Program-made: the position numbers and the translations under genes
Part shown: positions 43,686-53,165 of the stretch, piece by piece
Layout: every line of letters starts with the position of its first letter
Position numbering within the stretch: the stretch's first letter is position 1
Assembly: GCF_002288635.1 (NCBI RefSeq)
Contig: NZ_NRSW01000001.1
Location: 1,578,547-1,642,546 of the forward strand
Reading direction: 5' to 3'
Source: Mucilaginibacter sp. MD40
Lineage (GTDB): Bacteria; Bacteroidota; Bacteroidia; Sphingobacteriales; Sphingobacteriaceae
Length of the DNA stretch: 64,000 nucleotides
Notes under the pieces: generated by a model
What the model saw: the letters and a program-made list of their open reading frames with translations, nothing else
Database searches by the model: none
What the model was told of the DNA's origin: nothing

Positions 43686-44879
43686 ATGACTGTCACTACT
43701 TTATCTACCAAGCAAAGGATAGCCTCTATTGATATACTTCGCGGTGTAATTATGCTGGTAATGGCGCTTGATCATGTGCGCGATTTCCTGCACCACGGCG
43801 CCATGTTCTCCGACCCCACAGATCTTAAAACAACCACTCCGGCTATATTCTTCACCCGGTTCATTACCCATTTTTGCGCACCGATATTTGTTTTTCTAAG
43901 CGGTGTATCAGCTTACCTTGTAAGCACCCGCCGCACAAAAAGCGAATTAAGCGGCTTCCTGATCAAACGCGGGATATGGCTGGTTTTTGTGGAGATCATA
44001 TTGATATCATTCGCGTTTTCACTTAATCCGCTTTTCAACAGCATTGCCCTGCAGGTGATATGGGTGATCGGTATCAGCATGATATTGTTAGGATTATTGA
44101 TATGGTTGCCGGTGCGGGTTATTGGCGTAATAGGGATACTCCTCATTGCAGGGCATGACCTGATCACGCCTGTAAGCGCCATACCAAATAGTACCGGAGA
44201 TGTTTTGCTAAAGCTATTTTTTACAGCGAAGGGAACACTATTCTTCTTAGATAAAACTCACATTGTGTTCGATCTGTATGCTATTTTGCCATGGACGGGT
44301 ATCATGTTTCTTGGTTATTTATTCGGCACGCTCTACAAAAGCGGTTACAATCCGGCAAGCCGCAGGCGGTTCTTATTAATAGGTTCGGCGTCGTTATTCG
44401 TACTGTTTGTGGTTTTAAGGGTACTCAACGGGTATGGCGACCCCGCTCCGTGGTCGGTTCAAAGAAACCCTGTTTTTACAGTAATATCGTTCTTAAATAT
44501 CAGTAAATACCCGCCATCCCTTATGTATTGTTGTTTAACATTATCAGTAGGCCTAATGGTGTTGGCACTTACAGAGAATGTTTCAGGTAAGTTGGTGGAG
44601 TTTTTTAAGACTTACGGCAGCGTGCCATTTTTTTACTACGTGCTGCACTTTTACCTCATACGCATCATAACCGTTATCGTGTTCTTTTTACAGGGCTTCA
44701 AAACCTCGCAGATCATTACGCCTAACGATCCGTTCTTGTTTACGCCGCCTCATATGGGTTTTAGCCTTAAGGTAGCATACCTATTCTGGCTGGGTGTAAT
44801 ACTGATACTATACTACCCTTGCAAATGGTTTTCAAAATACAAGAAAACTCACCGGCAGTGGTGGTTAAGCTATTTATAG
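43686..44879 (+). CDS. DUF1624 membrane acyltransferase-like protein
   Basis: 397 residues with about ten membrane helices. The opening RIASIDILRGVIMLVMALDHVRDF is typical of DUF1624 / heparan-alpha-glucosaminide N-acetyltransferase-like proteins; His in the DHVRDF helix is a candidate acetyl carrier. Ending YYPCKWFSKYKKTHRQWW is also a common feature. Its substrate is unknown. The stop TAG (44877-44879) touches the stop of the convergent thioredoxin gene at 44880. Confidence 0.82.
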   Translation: MTVTTLSTKQRIASIDILRGVIMLVMALDHVRDFLHHGAMFSDPTDLKTTTPAIFFTRFITHFCAPIFVFLSGVSAYLVSTRRTKSELSGFLIKRGIWLVFVEIILISFAFSLNPLFNSIALQVIWVIGISMILLGLLIWLPVRVIGVIGILLIAGHDLITPVSAIPNSTGDVLLKLFFTAKGTLFFLDKTHIVFDLYAILPWTGIMFLGYLFGTLYKSGYNPASRRRFLLIGSASLFVLFVVLRVLNGYGDPAPWSVQRNPVFTVISFLNISKYPPSLMYCCLTLSVGLMVLALTENVSGKLVEFFKTYGSVPFFYYVLHFYLIRIITVIVFFLQGFKTSQIITPNDPFLFTPPHMGFSLKVAYLFWLGVILILYYPCKWFSKYKKTHRQWWLSYL

Positions 44880-45176
44880 TTATATGTACTGCTGCAACAC
44901 CTGCTGCAATTGCGAAGCCTGTAATACGCCGCTTTGCCGCCATTTGCTTTGGCCTTTCTGGAAGATCATTAACGTAGGTACGCTTTGTACATGATATGCG
45001 CTGGCGGCTGACGGGTTTTTGTCAATGTCGATTTTTATGATGGTGACCTTATCACCCAGCGCGTCTTTTACCTGCTTTAAAATAGGGGGCATCATTTGGC
45101 ATGGGCCGCACCATTCGGCAGAAAAGTCAACCAGGACGGGCTTGTCAGAGGCGATTATATCTTTAAAGTTTGCCAT
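44880..45176 (-). CDS. trxA: Thioredoxin
   Basis: 98 residues, slightly shorter than usual 105-110. AEWCGPCQMMPPILKQV (Cys23 and Cys26), DIDKNPSAASAYHVQSVPTL with the cis-proline, and no signal peptide, so cytosolic. A general protein disulfide reductant. Gene symbol is provisional, because a genome usually has several thioredoxins. It lies 63 bases downstream of a TetR gene in the same direction and may be under its control. Confidence 0.93.
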   Translation of the reverse strand: MANFKDIIASDKPVLVDFSAEWCGPCQMMPPILKQVKDALGDKVTIIKIDIDKNPSAASAYHVQSVPTLMIFQKGQSKWRQSGVLQASQLQQVLQQYI

Positions 45177-45239
45177 AACATCACTTGTTTAATAGTATTA
45201 ACGCTAAAGGTGGTGATACGTTTGAAAAAAAAAGGCCAG

Positions 45240-45875
45240 TTAAAGGCCTTCGTAGGTTTTATCGATCAGGAAGGCAAGTGCCTCCTCTATTTTTTTCCTG
45301 CCGCCTGTTGTTGCCAGGTCGATACCGCAAAAAGTTGACCCGTTTAATTCGGCGAATAAATTTAAATAATAGGTGCCTGCGATAATTACCGCCATTATTG
45401 CCCTGTAAGCTTCGGCGTTATCAGCAAAATGCGGGTCGGTAATGCCTTGTAATAATACCTCACCGTTTGCTTCCTGTCTGGCGGTAAGGGTTTTTAACGC
45501 ATCGCGCTCTTCGGATAAACGCCAAAGCAAAATTTTCTGAAACTCAGGGTTTTGATGCACATAATCAAATTGCGCCAGTACCATCTGCTTTACAAAGTCA
45601 TGGCCGCCATTAGGGAACTCAGTTGGTAGTTTATCGCCTTTAACATTACTCCAGAAATCAAGCGAACTTATATACTCATCCAGCAATCCATTTAGGCTGC
45701 CGAAATAATTGTAGATCATTTTTTTATCCATGCCCGCCACTGCGGCCACACGGTTTACACCAAGTGTGCTAAAGCCGCCAGTCTTGATGATCTTGCCAAC
45801 AGCTTTCAATAATTTTTGCTTGCTGCGGTCCTTGTTACGGGTAACGGCTTGCTGCGTTTTTTTTGTTGTAGCCAT
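45240..45875 (-). CDS. TetR-family transcriptional regulator
   Basis: 211 residues from the ATG at 45875 (an upstream ATG at 45932 gives an unlikely aromatic leader that runs into the operator). The N-terminal helix-turn-helix is KLLKAVGKIIKTGGFSTLGV and AAVAGMDKKMIYNYFGSLNGLL, typical TetR. The ligand-binding C-terminal domain is unspecific. A perfect 11-bp inverted repeat at 45919-45946, 43 bases before the start, is its likely operator, giving autoregulation and possible control of thioredoxin. Confidence 0.9.
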   Translation of the reverse strand: MATTKKTQQAVTRNKDRSKQKLLKAVGKIIKTGGFSTLGVNRVAAVAGMDKKMIYNYFGSLNGLLDEYISSLDFWSNVKGDKLPTEFPNGGHDFVKQMVLAQFDYVHQNPEFQKILLWRLSEERDALKTLTARQEANGEVLLQGITDPHFADNAEAYRAIMAVIIAGTYYLNLFAELNGSTFCGIDLATTGGRKKIEEALAFLIDKTYEGL

Positions 45876-45918
45876 TGTTAAAGGATGTTTTGCCAAAAAT
45901 GTTGAAAAGTTGAAACAA

Positions 45919-45946
45919 AAATAAGTCACCAAATAGTGACTTATTT
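45919..45946. promoter_or_regulatory. Likely TetR operator palindrome
   Basis: AAATAAGTCAC (45919-45929), six bases, GTGACTTATTT (45936-45946): a perfect 11-bp inverted repeat of the size of TetR-family operators, located between the regulator and a gene-less plus-strand stretch (45947-46097). Confidence 0.75.
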
Positions 45947-46063
45947 AATTTTTTATATAATATTTGTATGTCCTTAAGGCGTAACGGCTAATGGAGATAT
46001 TTGAAAATACGCAGAATTATATTAACAAACAATAAAAACAGACCTCCTAAATCTTGTGCAATT

Positions 46064-46091
46064 AAAGGCTATCTCGTAATGAGTGGCCTTT
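46064..46091. terminator. Hairpin after the NAPE-PLD-like gene
   Basis: AAAGGC..ATCTC and GAG.GGCCTTT form an interrupted stem flanked by T-rich sequence on both strands, just downstream of the minus-strand gene ending at 46098. Confidence 0.5.
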
Positions 46092-46097
46092 TTGTTT

Positions 46098-47102
46098 TTA
46101 TTCGTCTTCACTCATAAACCGTTTCCACCAGTTAGAATTGTAAGGTCCTGTAACATCGGTAGGCTGCCCTGGTTCTGGTAACAGCAGGTCAATGTTTTTT
46201 TGCAGGCCAAATTCCACCAGTTTTTCGCCGGGCTCATACCAGGCGTGGGGTGCCAGGTTAAAAGTAGCCCAGTGTATAGGCATCATCAGTTTTCCCTTTA
46301 AGGCCAGGTGGGCGTTGCTGGCATTGTCAGGGCCCATGTGTATGTCCGGCCAGTATTTGCCGTAAGCGCCAATTTCAAGCAGGGTAAGGTCAAAAGGGCC
46401 ATAGGCTTCGCCGATCTTCTCAAAATCAGGCGACCAGCCGGAATCCGCGCCAAAGTATATATTATGTTGCGGGCCTTTGATCACGAATGATGCCCAAAGC
46501 GTTTCATTACGGTGGGTAATGCCCCTGCCCGAAAAATGCCTGGAAGGGCAGGCGGTTATACTGCAATTTTTAATGGTCACTACATCGCCCCAGTCAACCT
46601 CATGTATAAGTTGCGGCGATATACCCCACTTTACCAGATAGTTTGCTACTCCCAATGGGGTAATAAAAGGAATATCTTTACCGGCGAAGAAACGTATGGT
46701 AGCCTCGTCGAGATGGTCGTAATGATCATGTGAGCAAATGACCACATCAATAGGAGGAAGCTGTTCAAGCGGCAGCGGCGGCTGAAAAAAGCGTTTAGGA
46801 CCTATGAGTTGAGAGAAGGAAACCCGCTGGCTCCATACCGGGTCGGTGAGTATACGGATGCCGTCTATCTCGATGATCAGGCTGGAATGGCCAATCCAGG
46901 TAATACGCATGCCGTTTGCAGGAGCAGTTTGATAAATACTTATATCCGTCTTAAATGGACCTAATGGCTTTTTGGGAGTATTTTCCGCCTTGGTATTGAT
47001 ATATTCTTTCAGAATAGGGATCATCACATCAAGCCCGCCTTCCTTTGTTGGGATGGTATTGATAAACTTAGGGCCTTCTTTGCGTGATTTGGGTATGCTC
47101 AT
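46098..47102 (-). CDS. Metallo-beta-lactamase-fold hydrolase, NAPE-PLD/UlaG-like
   Basis: 334 residues without signal peptide. MRITWIGHSSLIIEIDGIRI, then TDPVWSQRVSF, and the zinc motif CSHDHYDHLD (HxHxDH). The later GADSGWSPDF supplies a further Asp, and MPIHWATFNLAPH the final His. This is the branch of the superfamily that includes mammalian NAPE-hydrolysing phospholipase D and bacterial lactonases. It would cleave a phosphodiester or lactone bond; actual substrate is unknown. Single gene. Confidence 0.88.
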   Translation of the reverse strand: MSIPKSRKEGPKFINTIPTKEGGLDVMIPILKEYINTKAENTPKKPLGPFKTDISIYQTAPANGMRITWIGHSSLIIEIDGIRILTDPVWSQRVSFSQLIGPKRFFQPPLPLEQLPPIDVVICSHDHYDHLDEATIRFFAGKDIPFITPLGVANYLVKWGISPQLIHEVDWGDVVTIKNCSITACPSRHFSGRGITHRNETLWASFVIKGPQHNIYFGADSGWSPDFEKIGEAYGPFDLTLLEIGAYGKYWPDIHMGPDNASNAHLALKGKLMMPIHWATFNLAPHAWYEPGEKLVEFGLQKNIDLLLPEPGQPTDVTGPYNSNWWKRFMSEDE

Positions 47103-47159
47103 GCCACAAGTATAAACGGTTTTGACCGTTAAGTAAAAATGGTCAGTATTTATTTTACT

Positions 47160-47999
47160 TTAAGATGTTTTACCGGCAAAAAAAGCTATCGCGGTATTAG
47201 CGCATTGCTCCAGTTGCAGGGTTAAGGTATTGGCAAGATAAGGGTGCGTGGCATTAAACACATGGTCGGCATTATTTATCACTACAAATTCCGCCCTGGG
47301 TTGAGCTTGTTGTAGCTCACGGCCGTGGGCCAACGGTACACTGGTATCCTTATCGCCATGGATGATGAGCCAGGGCTGGGTGATTTCCGCGGCTTTGCGC
47401 GGGATATCTAAGCGGGCCGGGTTTTTCTCCAGATCTTCCAGCATGGTTACACAGTAGGGCATGTCCTGTCCGGTACGCGCGTTTTTCATATACATTACAC
47501 CTTGCAGCCGCCACTGCTCCTCTGCCTGTTTCGGCCATAGGTTGTAAAAGCTGCTGATTGCAGCCATCGTCACTAATTTCTTAATGCGGCTATCTTCGGC
47601 GGTTTTAACGATGCTGATGCCGCCCCCCATACTATGCCCTATCAGGCAAACGCCATCGGCGGCAGGTATGGCCGAGCCGCTGCAGGCAAAATCGATAACG
47701 TTCTTCAGATCATCCAGCTCAATGGAAAAGGTGTTATCGCCAAAGGCTATCAGGTCGGCAAATTCGGTGAGGTGATCGGGTGTAGTGCCGTTATGTGAGA
47801 AGTTAAACTTAAGAAACCTGAATCCATTCTCTGCAAAACGGCGCGCTACCAAATGATGCGCGCCCCAGTCCTTAAACCCACGTATACCGTGCGCAAATAT
47901 TACCAGTGGCGCCTTTGGGGAAATATCATCATAAGTAAGGTCGGCGGTAATGGGCCTGCCCTTGGCGCCGGGTATGGTGTATTGCTCGGTAAGGATCAT
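47160..47999 (-). CDS. Alpha/beta-hydrolase
   Basis: 279 residues. VIFAHGIRGFKDWGAHH carries the oxyanion-hole HG, and GHSMGGG (Ser123) is the nucleophile elbow. IHGDKDTSVPLAHG provides the candidate Asp and NNADHVFN the catalytic His. It resembles the dienelactone-hydrolase/esterase branch. Lies 3 bases downstream of the RDD gene and so is cotranscribed with it. Confidence 0.87.
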   Translation of the reverse strand: MILTEQYTIPGAKGRPITADLTYDDISPKAPLVIFAHGIRGFKDWGAHHLVARRFAENGFRFLKFNFSHNGTTPDHLTEFADLIAFGDNTFSIELDDLKNVIDFACSGSAIPAADGVCLIGHSMGGGISIVKTAEDSRIKKLVTMAAISSFYNLWPKQAEEQWRLQGVMYMKNARTGQDMPYCVTMLEDLEKNPARLDIPRKAAEITQPWLIIHGDKDTSVPLAHGRELQQAQPRAEFVVINNADHVFNATHPYLANTLTLQLEQCANTAIAFFAGKTS

Positions 48000-48002
48000 G
48001 TG

Positions 48003-48455
48003 TTAAAATTCAATTTCTTTAACAGTAATATCTGATGATTTTAAAACTACAGTATCTGCCCATAGATCTCCAAGACGCTGATGTTTTGGTGTCTTAACAA
48101 TTGTAATTAAAGCTGGAATGCCATAAAAAAATATATCAATAGTGTCCAGTAATCTCCGTTTTAAAACATCACTGTATCCCGGCTTTCTGCCGTCAGTTTT
48201 AAATACTTTGAGTTTCATTATATCATGTCCGGGCGTGCAGCTATTTGCTGCCTCCAAAACAACAAAATATAAGAGCCAAAATGCTATTAAAGGTAATGCC
48301 ATAAGGTTATGTACAGTATATTTACCAGGACTGCTATTATCACCAAAGGTGTAAATGTAGACCCCAAATATCAAGCTATAGATCCCGTAATCAATTACGG
48401 TAGCGGCAATTCTTTGTAGTAAGTAAGGTTTAGGGTTTATAATATACAATTTCAT
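48003..48455 (-). CDS. RDD-family membrane protein
   Basis: 150 residues from the ATG at 48455 (an earlier ATG at 48482 adds nine unlikely residues). Three to four membrane segments and the RDD-type opening LLQRIAATVIDYGIYSLIFG, with Arg and Asp, then a GHDIMKLKVFKTDG loop and a DVLKRRLLDTID. Function of the family is loosely linked to transport; here unknown. Downstream of the GNAT-nitrilase gene. Confidence 0.8.
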   Translation of the reverse strand: MKLYIINPKPYLLQRIAATVIDYGIYSLIFGVYIYTFGDNSSPGKYTVHNLMALPLIAFWLLYFVVLEAANSCTPGHDIMKLKVFKTDGRKPGYSDVLKRRLLDTIDIFFYGIPALITIVKTPKHQRLGDLWADTVVLKSSDITVKEIEF

Positions 48456-48487
48456 ATCGCAAAATATGAAAATATTGCTCAACGATC

Positions 48488-50014
48488 CTACACTTTCTTC
48501 CCGTTAAAAGTGATGCCGTATAGATCGGTACGTCGGTCTTTCAGGTTTTGTACACTGCCATACTCATGTAGTTCGCCCAAAATGGATAAGTCCACATCCG
48601 CTATCACGATCATCTCGCTGTTTGGCGTAGCTTCAGATTGGATGCCGTTGGTAGGAAAACCAAAATCTGATGGGGTAAACACCGCCGACTGCGCATAGGA
48701 TATATCCATGTTGTTTACATTGGGCAGGTTGCCTACACAGCCGGCAATGGCTACGTAACACTCATTTTCCACCGCGCGTGCCTGCGCGCAAAATTTAACC
48801 CTGTTGTAGCCGTTCTGCGTATCAGTAAGGAAAGGTACAAACAATATCTGCATGTCCTGGCTGGCCAATATGCGCGATAGCTCCGGGAACTCCACATCAT
48901 AGCATATCAGGATGCCTATCTTGCCGGCATCGGTATCAAATACCCGCAGGTCATTACCGCCACGCATGCCCCATGAGCTTATCTCAGATGGGGTAGGGTG
49001 TATCTTCACGCTCTCTTCCATGCTGCCATTGCGCCGAAACAGGTATGATACGTTGTACAGGTGCTCACCCTCTATTTTAGGCATGCTGCCCGCAATGATA
49101 TTTACATTGTATGATACTGCAAGCTTTGAGAATGCCTCCACAATGGGCTCGGTATATTTAGCCAGTTCGCGCATGGCCTTGGCCGCATCCATATGGTTGT
49201 ATTCGGCCATTAGCGGCGTGTTGAACAGCTCGGGGAATAAAATAAAATCAGACTGGTAATCGCTCACCGCGTCAACAAAGTATTCGGCGTGCTTCATTAA
49301 TTCGCTGATGTTGTTGTACGGGCGCATTTGCCATTGTACCAACCCTATACGAACAACTGTTTTGTGATTGATAACCGAGCTTACCTCCTCATAGTAAACA
49401 TTGTTCCACTCTATCAGCGTAGCAAATCCTTTTGAGCGGGCGTCCTCGGGTAGGTAGTTACGCAGTATCTTACGTACGTGAAAATCATTTGCCAACTGGA
49501 ACGAAAGCGTAGGGTCGTATATCTCCTTATACTTTACTTTGTCAATATACTGGCGAGGTGTAAGGTCATTCTGGAATTTTTGGTAGTTGGGTATGCGGCC
49601 TCCTGCAATGATGCTTTTAAGGTTGAGCTTTTCGCACAAAGCCTTCCGTGCCTCATATAAACGGCGGGCCAGGCGAAGGCCACGGTATTTGGGGTGTACA
49701 AATATTTCAATGCCGTAAAGCACGTCGCCTTTATCATCATGTGTTTTAAAAGAACCGCCCGCGGTTATCTGCTTATAAGTATGGTTATCGCCGTATTTAT
49801 CATAGTTAACAATAATACTTAAAGCGCAGCCTACTACTTCGCCGTTTACGGTAACACAGATCTGCCCCTCGGGAAAAAGCTTAATGAGTTTTTTAATGGA
49901 GCCCGAATCCCAGTAGTCTTCATCCATATCCAGGTAAGCCGACTTCATAGATTTTTTAAGCTCCTGGTAGTCCTGTGCTTCCAGGTTGCGCAATTCAATA
50001 CTTTGCAGATCCAT
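48488..50014 (-). CDS. Fused GNAT acetyltransferase - nitrilase-family amidohydrolase
   Basis: 508 residues. N-terminal GNAT domain (about 1-190) with VHPKYRGLRLARRLYEARKALC, the acetyl-CoA-binding region. C-terminal carbon-nitrogen hydrolase (about 215-500) with the Glu-Lys-Cys triad in FPELFNTPLM, VKIHPTPSE and GILICYDVEFPELSR. The architecture is known in many bacteria. The substrate is unknown; the domain pair suggests acylating one amine and cleaving an amide. First gene of a short minus-strand run with the RDD and hydrolase genes. Confidence 0.9.
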   Translation of the reverse strand: MDLQSIELRNLEAQDYQELKKSMKSAYLDMDEDYWDSGSIKKLIKLFPEGQICVTVNGEVVGCALSIIVNYDKYGDNHTYKQITAGGSFKTHDDKGDVLYGIEIFVHPKYRGLRLARRLYEARKALCEKLNLKSIIAGGRIPNYQKFQNDLTPRQYIDKVKYKEIYDPTLSFQLANDFHVRKILRNYLPEDARSKGFATLIEWNNVYYEEVSSVINHKTVVRIGLVQWQMRPYNNISELMKHAEYFVDAVSDYQSDFILFPELFNTPLMAEYNHMDAAKAMRELAKYTEPIVEAFSKLAVSYNVNIIAGSMPKIEGEHLYNVSYLFRRNGSMEESVKIHPTPSEISSWGMRGGNDLRVFDTDAGKIGILICYDVEFPELSRILASQDMQILFVPFLTDTQNGYNRVKFCAQARAVENECYVAIAGCVGNLPNVNNMDISYAQSAVFTPSDFGFPTNGIQSEATPNSEMIVIADVDLSILGELHEYGSVQNLKDRRTDLYGITFNGKKV

Positions 50015-50085
50015 AGTGCCTTTTTAACCCATTTTTAAGCCGATTGTTTTATTTAGGGTTTGATTGGCTTAACATGAAACGCTGC

Positions 50086-50457
50086 TTATTTTCGGTGCCA
50101 CCAAGCCCAAAGCATAAGCACGGGTTGTAAGAACAGCCTTATCCATGCCAGAGCTGGTGTTACGTGTACTGAGCCAATCTGCATGGGTGCGTGTATAAGC
50201 ATAGTGATGTGTACCGGAAGAAAAGCGGCTAAAAGGATTATTAAACCCCACGAGGCAACCTTGCGGGTTGCCGGCCGTATCATCAATAATGCTAATATTA
50301 TTTCCAATATCCCGGCCAGGTAATTGGCAGCAATGGGAGCCGGAATGTAGTGTGGAATAATGCTGATGTAACCTTGCGGATGCACAAAATGGTTGATGCC
50401 GGCAAGCAGGTACAATAGCACCAAAATAACGAGGCTGATGTTTTTAAATATTCGCAT
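50086..50457 (-). CDS. DoxX-like membrane protein
   Basis: 123 residues from ATG 50457 (MRIFKNISLVILVLLYLLAG); an upstream frame adds 42 residues of leader that look non-coding. Four membrane segments with the GINHFVHPQGYISIIPHYIP opening of DoxX-type proteins and AGILEIILALLMI. Function unknown (the family includes redox-membrane partners). Divergent from hemA. Confidence 0.82.
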   Translation of the reverse strand: MRIFKNISLVILVLLYLLAGINHFVHPQGYISIIPHYIPAPIAANYLAGILEIILALLMIRPATRKVASWGLIILLAAFLPVHITMLIHAPMQIGSVHVTPALAWIRLFLQPVLMLWAWWHRK

Positions 50458-50622
50458 TTTATGTTGTTCAATCGATTGATTAACGATGAATTTTATAAAA
50501 ATACGCAATTTTATTGCGGAAAATGCATTATTTATAACCATTCTAAATACGTCTGTTTGACAAATAATTGACATTGCATCCAAAGGGGTGTGTTACTTTT
50601 GTTGGGTTAAAAAGAAACTGCT

Positions 50623-51846
50623 TTGGAGTATTTAAAAGTTATCGCTTTTACACATAAACAGATCGAGCTGAAAGAACTGGGGAAGTTGGTGATTTGCCAG
50701 GAAAACTTAACTGACAGGCTTCGGGCAGTGAAAGAACGTTTCGCTATCAACGAGATCTTCTACCTGGCTACCTGTAACCGTGTTGAGTTTGTGATGGCCT
50801 CCAAACAACCGCTCAGCCGTGAGTTTGCCGAAACTTTTTTAGCCGCTATGCATGTTGGCCTTTGCCCGCATGTAACCAAAACTTTTCTTGATGCCGCCTC
50901 TATTTATGAAGGTCGCGAAGCACTTGTTCATCTTTTACGTACTTCATGCTCTCTTGAAAGCCTGGTGGTGGGTGAGAAAGAAATACTGGCCCAGTTACGC
51001 AAGGCATATGAAGATTGCCGTGAGGCAGGCCTCACCGGAGATAAGTTACGTTTGGTAATGGAATGTGTAGTTAAAGCCGCTAAAGAGGTTTATACGCACA
51101 CTAATATATCCCGTAACCCAATTTCGGTGGTATCATTGGCTTACCGTAAGCTGAAAGATCTTAAACTTTGCTCAAACGCGCGCATCCTGATCATTGGCGC
51201 GGGCGAAACCAACCGTAATATCTCTAAATACCTGCAAAAACATAAGTTCTCTAATTTCGCGGTGTTTAACCGTACACTGTCTAAAGCACAGCAATTGGCG
51301 GCTGATCTTAACGGCGAGGCATTTGAGCTTACCGATCTTGCCAATTATCATAAAGGCTTTGATGCTATTATTACCTGTACATCAGCGGTTGAGCCTATTA
51401 TTACCCCCGAAATATACACTTCACTTCTGAACGGCGAAACCGGTAAAAAAACCATTGTTGACCTGGCTATCCCTAATGATACCGCGCCCGAAGTACTGGA
51501 ACAGTTTGATGTGAACTTTATTGAGGTACATTCACTTAACGAGGTAGCTAAAAAGAACCTGCAGGAACGTTACCACGAACTGGTGCATGCGGAAGCGATA
51601 ATTGAGCAAAATATTGCTGAATATGGCGTAATGCTTAAACAGCGTAAAATTGAGCTGGCTATGCGCCAGGTTCCTGAAAAGATCAAAGAGATACGCAATA
51701 ACGCTGTTAACACTGTATTTGCCGATGAGGTACAAGGCCTTGATGAAGAATCTCGCGCCGTGCTCGAAAAAGTGATCAACTATATGGAAAAGAAATATAT
51801 CAGCGTGCCCATGATCATGGCCAAGGATATATTGATTAACAGCTAA
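50623..51846 (+). CDS. hemA: Glutamyl-tRNA reductase
   Basis: 407 residues. It begins with TTG at 50623 (EYLKVIAFTHKQIELKEL); no ATG is available at this place. Nucleophile Cys51 in YLATCNRVEF, then SLESLVVGEKEILAQLRKAY and the NADPH-binding ILIIGAGETNRNISKYL. It reduces Glu-tRNA to glutamate-1-semialdehyde, the first step of the C5 heme route; HemL, at the other end of the window, uses the product. A TACTTTTG box (50594-50601) may be its promoter -7 element, but no TTTG at 19 bases was found. Confidence 0.97.
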   Translation: MEYLKVIAFTHKQIELKELGKLVICQENLTDRLRAVKERFAINEIFYLATCNRVEFVMASKQPLSREFAETFLAAMHVGLCPHVTKTFLDAASIYEGREALVHLLRTSCSLESLVVGEKEILAQLRKAYEDCREAGLTGDKLRLVMECVVKAAKEVYTHTNISRNPISVVSLAYRKLKDLKLCSNARILIIGAGETNRNISKYLQKHKFSNFAVFNRTLSKAQQLAADLNGEAFELTDLANYHKGFDAIITCTSAVEPIITPEIYTSLLNGETGKKTIVDLAIPNDTAPEVLEQFDVNFIEVHSLNEVAKKNLQERYHELVHAEAIIEQNIAEYGVMLKQRKIELAMRQVPEKIKEIRNNAVNTVFADEVQGLDEESRAVLEKVINYMEKKYISVPMIMAKDILINS

Positions 51847-51923
51847 TAGTAATGAATTGACCATTTCTGGCCAACTCACATTTCCTCAAGTTTTTCTTCC
51901 AATAACCGGTATAAACATACCCG

Positions 51924-52262
51924 TCAGGCTTTCTTTACAAATTCTGATTTTAAAGCCATTGCGCCAAATCCGTCTATTTTGCAATCGATATTATGGTCGC
52001 TATCCACCAGGCGGATGTTTTTAACCTTGGTGCCGGCCTTTATACTTTGTGACGAACCTTTAACAGGCAGATTTTTAATGGTGATCACACTGTCGCCATT
52101 GTTGAGGATATTACCGTTGGCATCTTTTACTACAAAACCTTCGTCGGATGTTTGGGTATCTTCCTGGTTCCACTCGTGGCCGCATTCAGGGCAAACCAGC
52201 AGATCGTTCATTTCATAGGTAAAGGCAGATGCGCATTGAGGGCAAGGGGCAAGTTCGGTCAT
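51924..52262 (-). CDS. PhnA/YjdM-family zinc-ribbon protein
   Basis: 112 residues from ATG 52262. N-terminal zinc ribbon [11 protein letters not shown] ... [11 protein letters not shown] (two CxxC pairs), then a domain with the [20 protein letters not shown] motif of the YjdM (PhnA) family. Its role is not established; older annotation links it to phosphonate use but evidence is weak. Confidence 0.92.
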   Translation of the reverse strand: MTELAPCPQCASAFTYEMNDLLVCPECGHEWNQEDTQTSDEGFVVKDANGNILNNGDSVITIKNLPVKGSSQSIKAGTKVKNIRLVDSDHNIDCKIDGFGAMALKSEFVKKA

Positions 52263-52310
52263 GGCGGCAAATTTACTAAAATAGCCGCACAACCGTATGC
52301 ACAGTTTTGG

Positions 52311-52892
52311 TTAGCTAATTACACGGCGTGCCTTTAATATCATATTTATGCCGTAGCAGGTAGTAGCCAGGGCCAAACCTACACCTGTAAACACAATCAT
52401 CGGCATTTTATTTAGCACGTGGTTAAGTGTAAACATAATGGCCAGTACGGCGATAAGGGTGCTCCATGCGCCGATGTAATAATCCATCTTTCTTTCAAAT
52501 ACCTTAGCTAAAGGGAAAAAGTGTAAGCCAACCGCCAACGCTATGGCGGGCACCTGTAGTTCCGGGTGGTGCAGATTAACCACAATGTTAACCGCCAGAA
52601 ATATTCCGATACCCTCTCCGGCACAAATGATCATGAACCATTTTTCTTTTTTCTTTACTTCAGCCTCATTAACGGGCGCATCAGATACGGGTAAAGTGGG
52701 AGCGATTCTTCTGATAAGAAAAATGTAATAAACAAAGCCTATACAGGGTATCACAAAAATACTTAACAGCCATTCATAAGGCAATCCATTAAATCCGTAA
52801 AACGCTATGCCAGCCCAAACCAATGTAAACATGGTCATGAGTGTTAAACCGGATATGGTTTGTTTAGCGGTTTCGGTGGTTATGGAGTTCAT
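52311..52892 (-). CDS. Unrecognised six-helix membrane protein
   Basis: 193 residues from ATG 52892 (an ATG at 52916 would add eight). Six hydrophobic segments (approx 12-32, 36-56, 84-106, 113-130, 140-160, 163-182 in this numbering) with a charged loop EVKKKEKW between the second and third. No signature I know. 18 bases upstream of the PhnA-like gene. Confidence 0.65.
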   Translation of the reverse strand: MNSITTETAKQTISGLTLMTMFTLVWAGIAFYGFNGLPYEWLLSIFVIPCIGFVYYIFLIRRIAPTLPVSDAPVNEAEVKKKEKWFMIICAGEGIGIFLAVNIVVNLHHPELQVPAIALAVGLHFFPLAKVFERKMDYYIGAWSTLIAVLAIMFTLNHVLNKMPMIVFTGVGLALATTCYGINMILKARRVIS

Positions 52893-53165
52893 TTGATATG
52901 CCGTTAATTTCTGCACTAAAGCTAATAAAAAACATTATTAATGAACTGATAGAGACTTGATTTGCAGCGTGTTTTTTTGGATTTAATGACAGCGACTTTT
53001 TTGGAATTTATCAAAGCTTCTTTTTTGTTATCAATTATGGCCAGTATCTCGCTTACGCGATGACAAGCGTTTGTACCTTGAGAGATATAAGGATACATTT
53101 TACCTGAAGACATATAAAGTTTAGTTGATGTAACGTTTTATATGGCGAAGCGTCTTAAAGTCGAT

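Noticed and set aside
45876..45932. Upstream ATG for the TetR gene
   Set aside because: Its frame runs into the operator palindrome and gives an atypical aromatic leader; the 45875 ATG fits better.
52922..53113. 63-residue minus-strand ORF
   Set aside because: Low-complexity, Lys-rich, no family, no start signal, and next to pseudogene debris.
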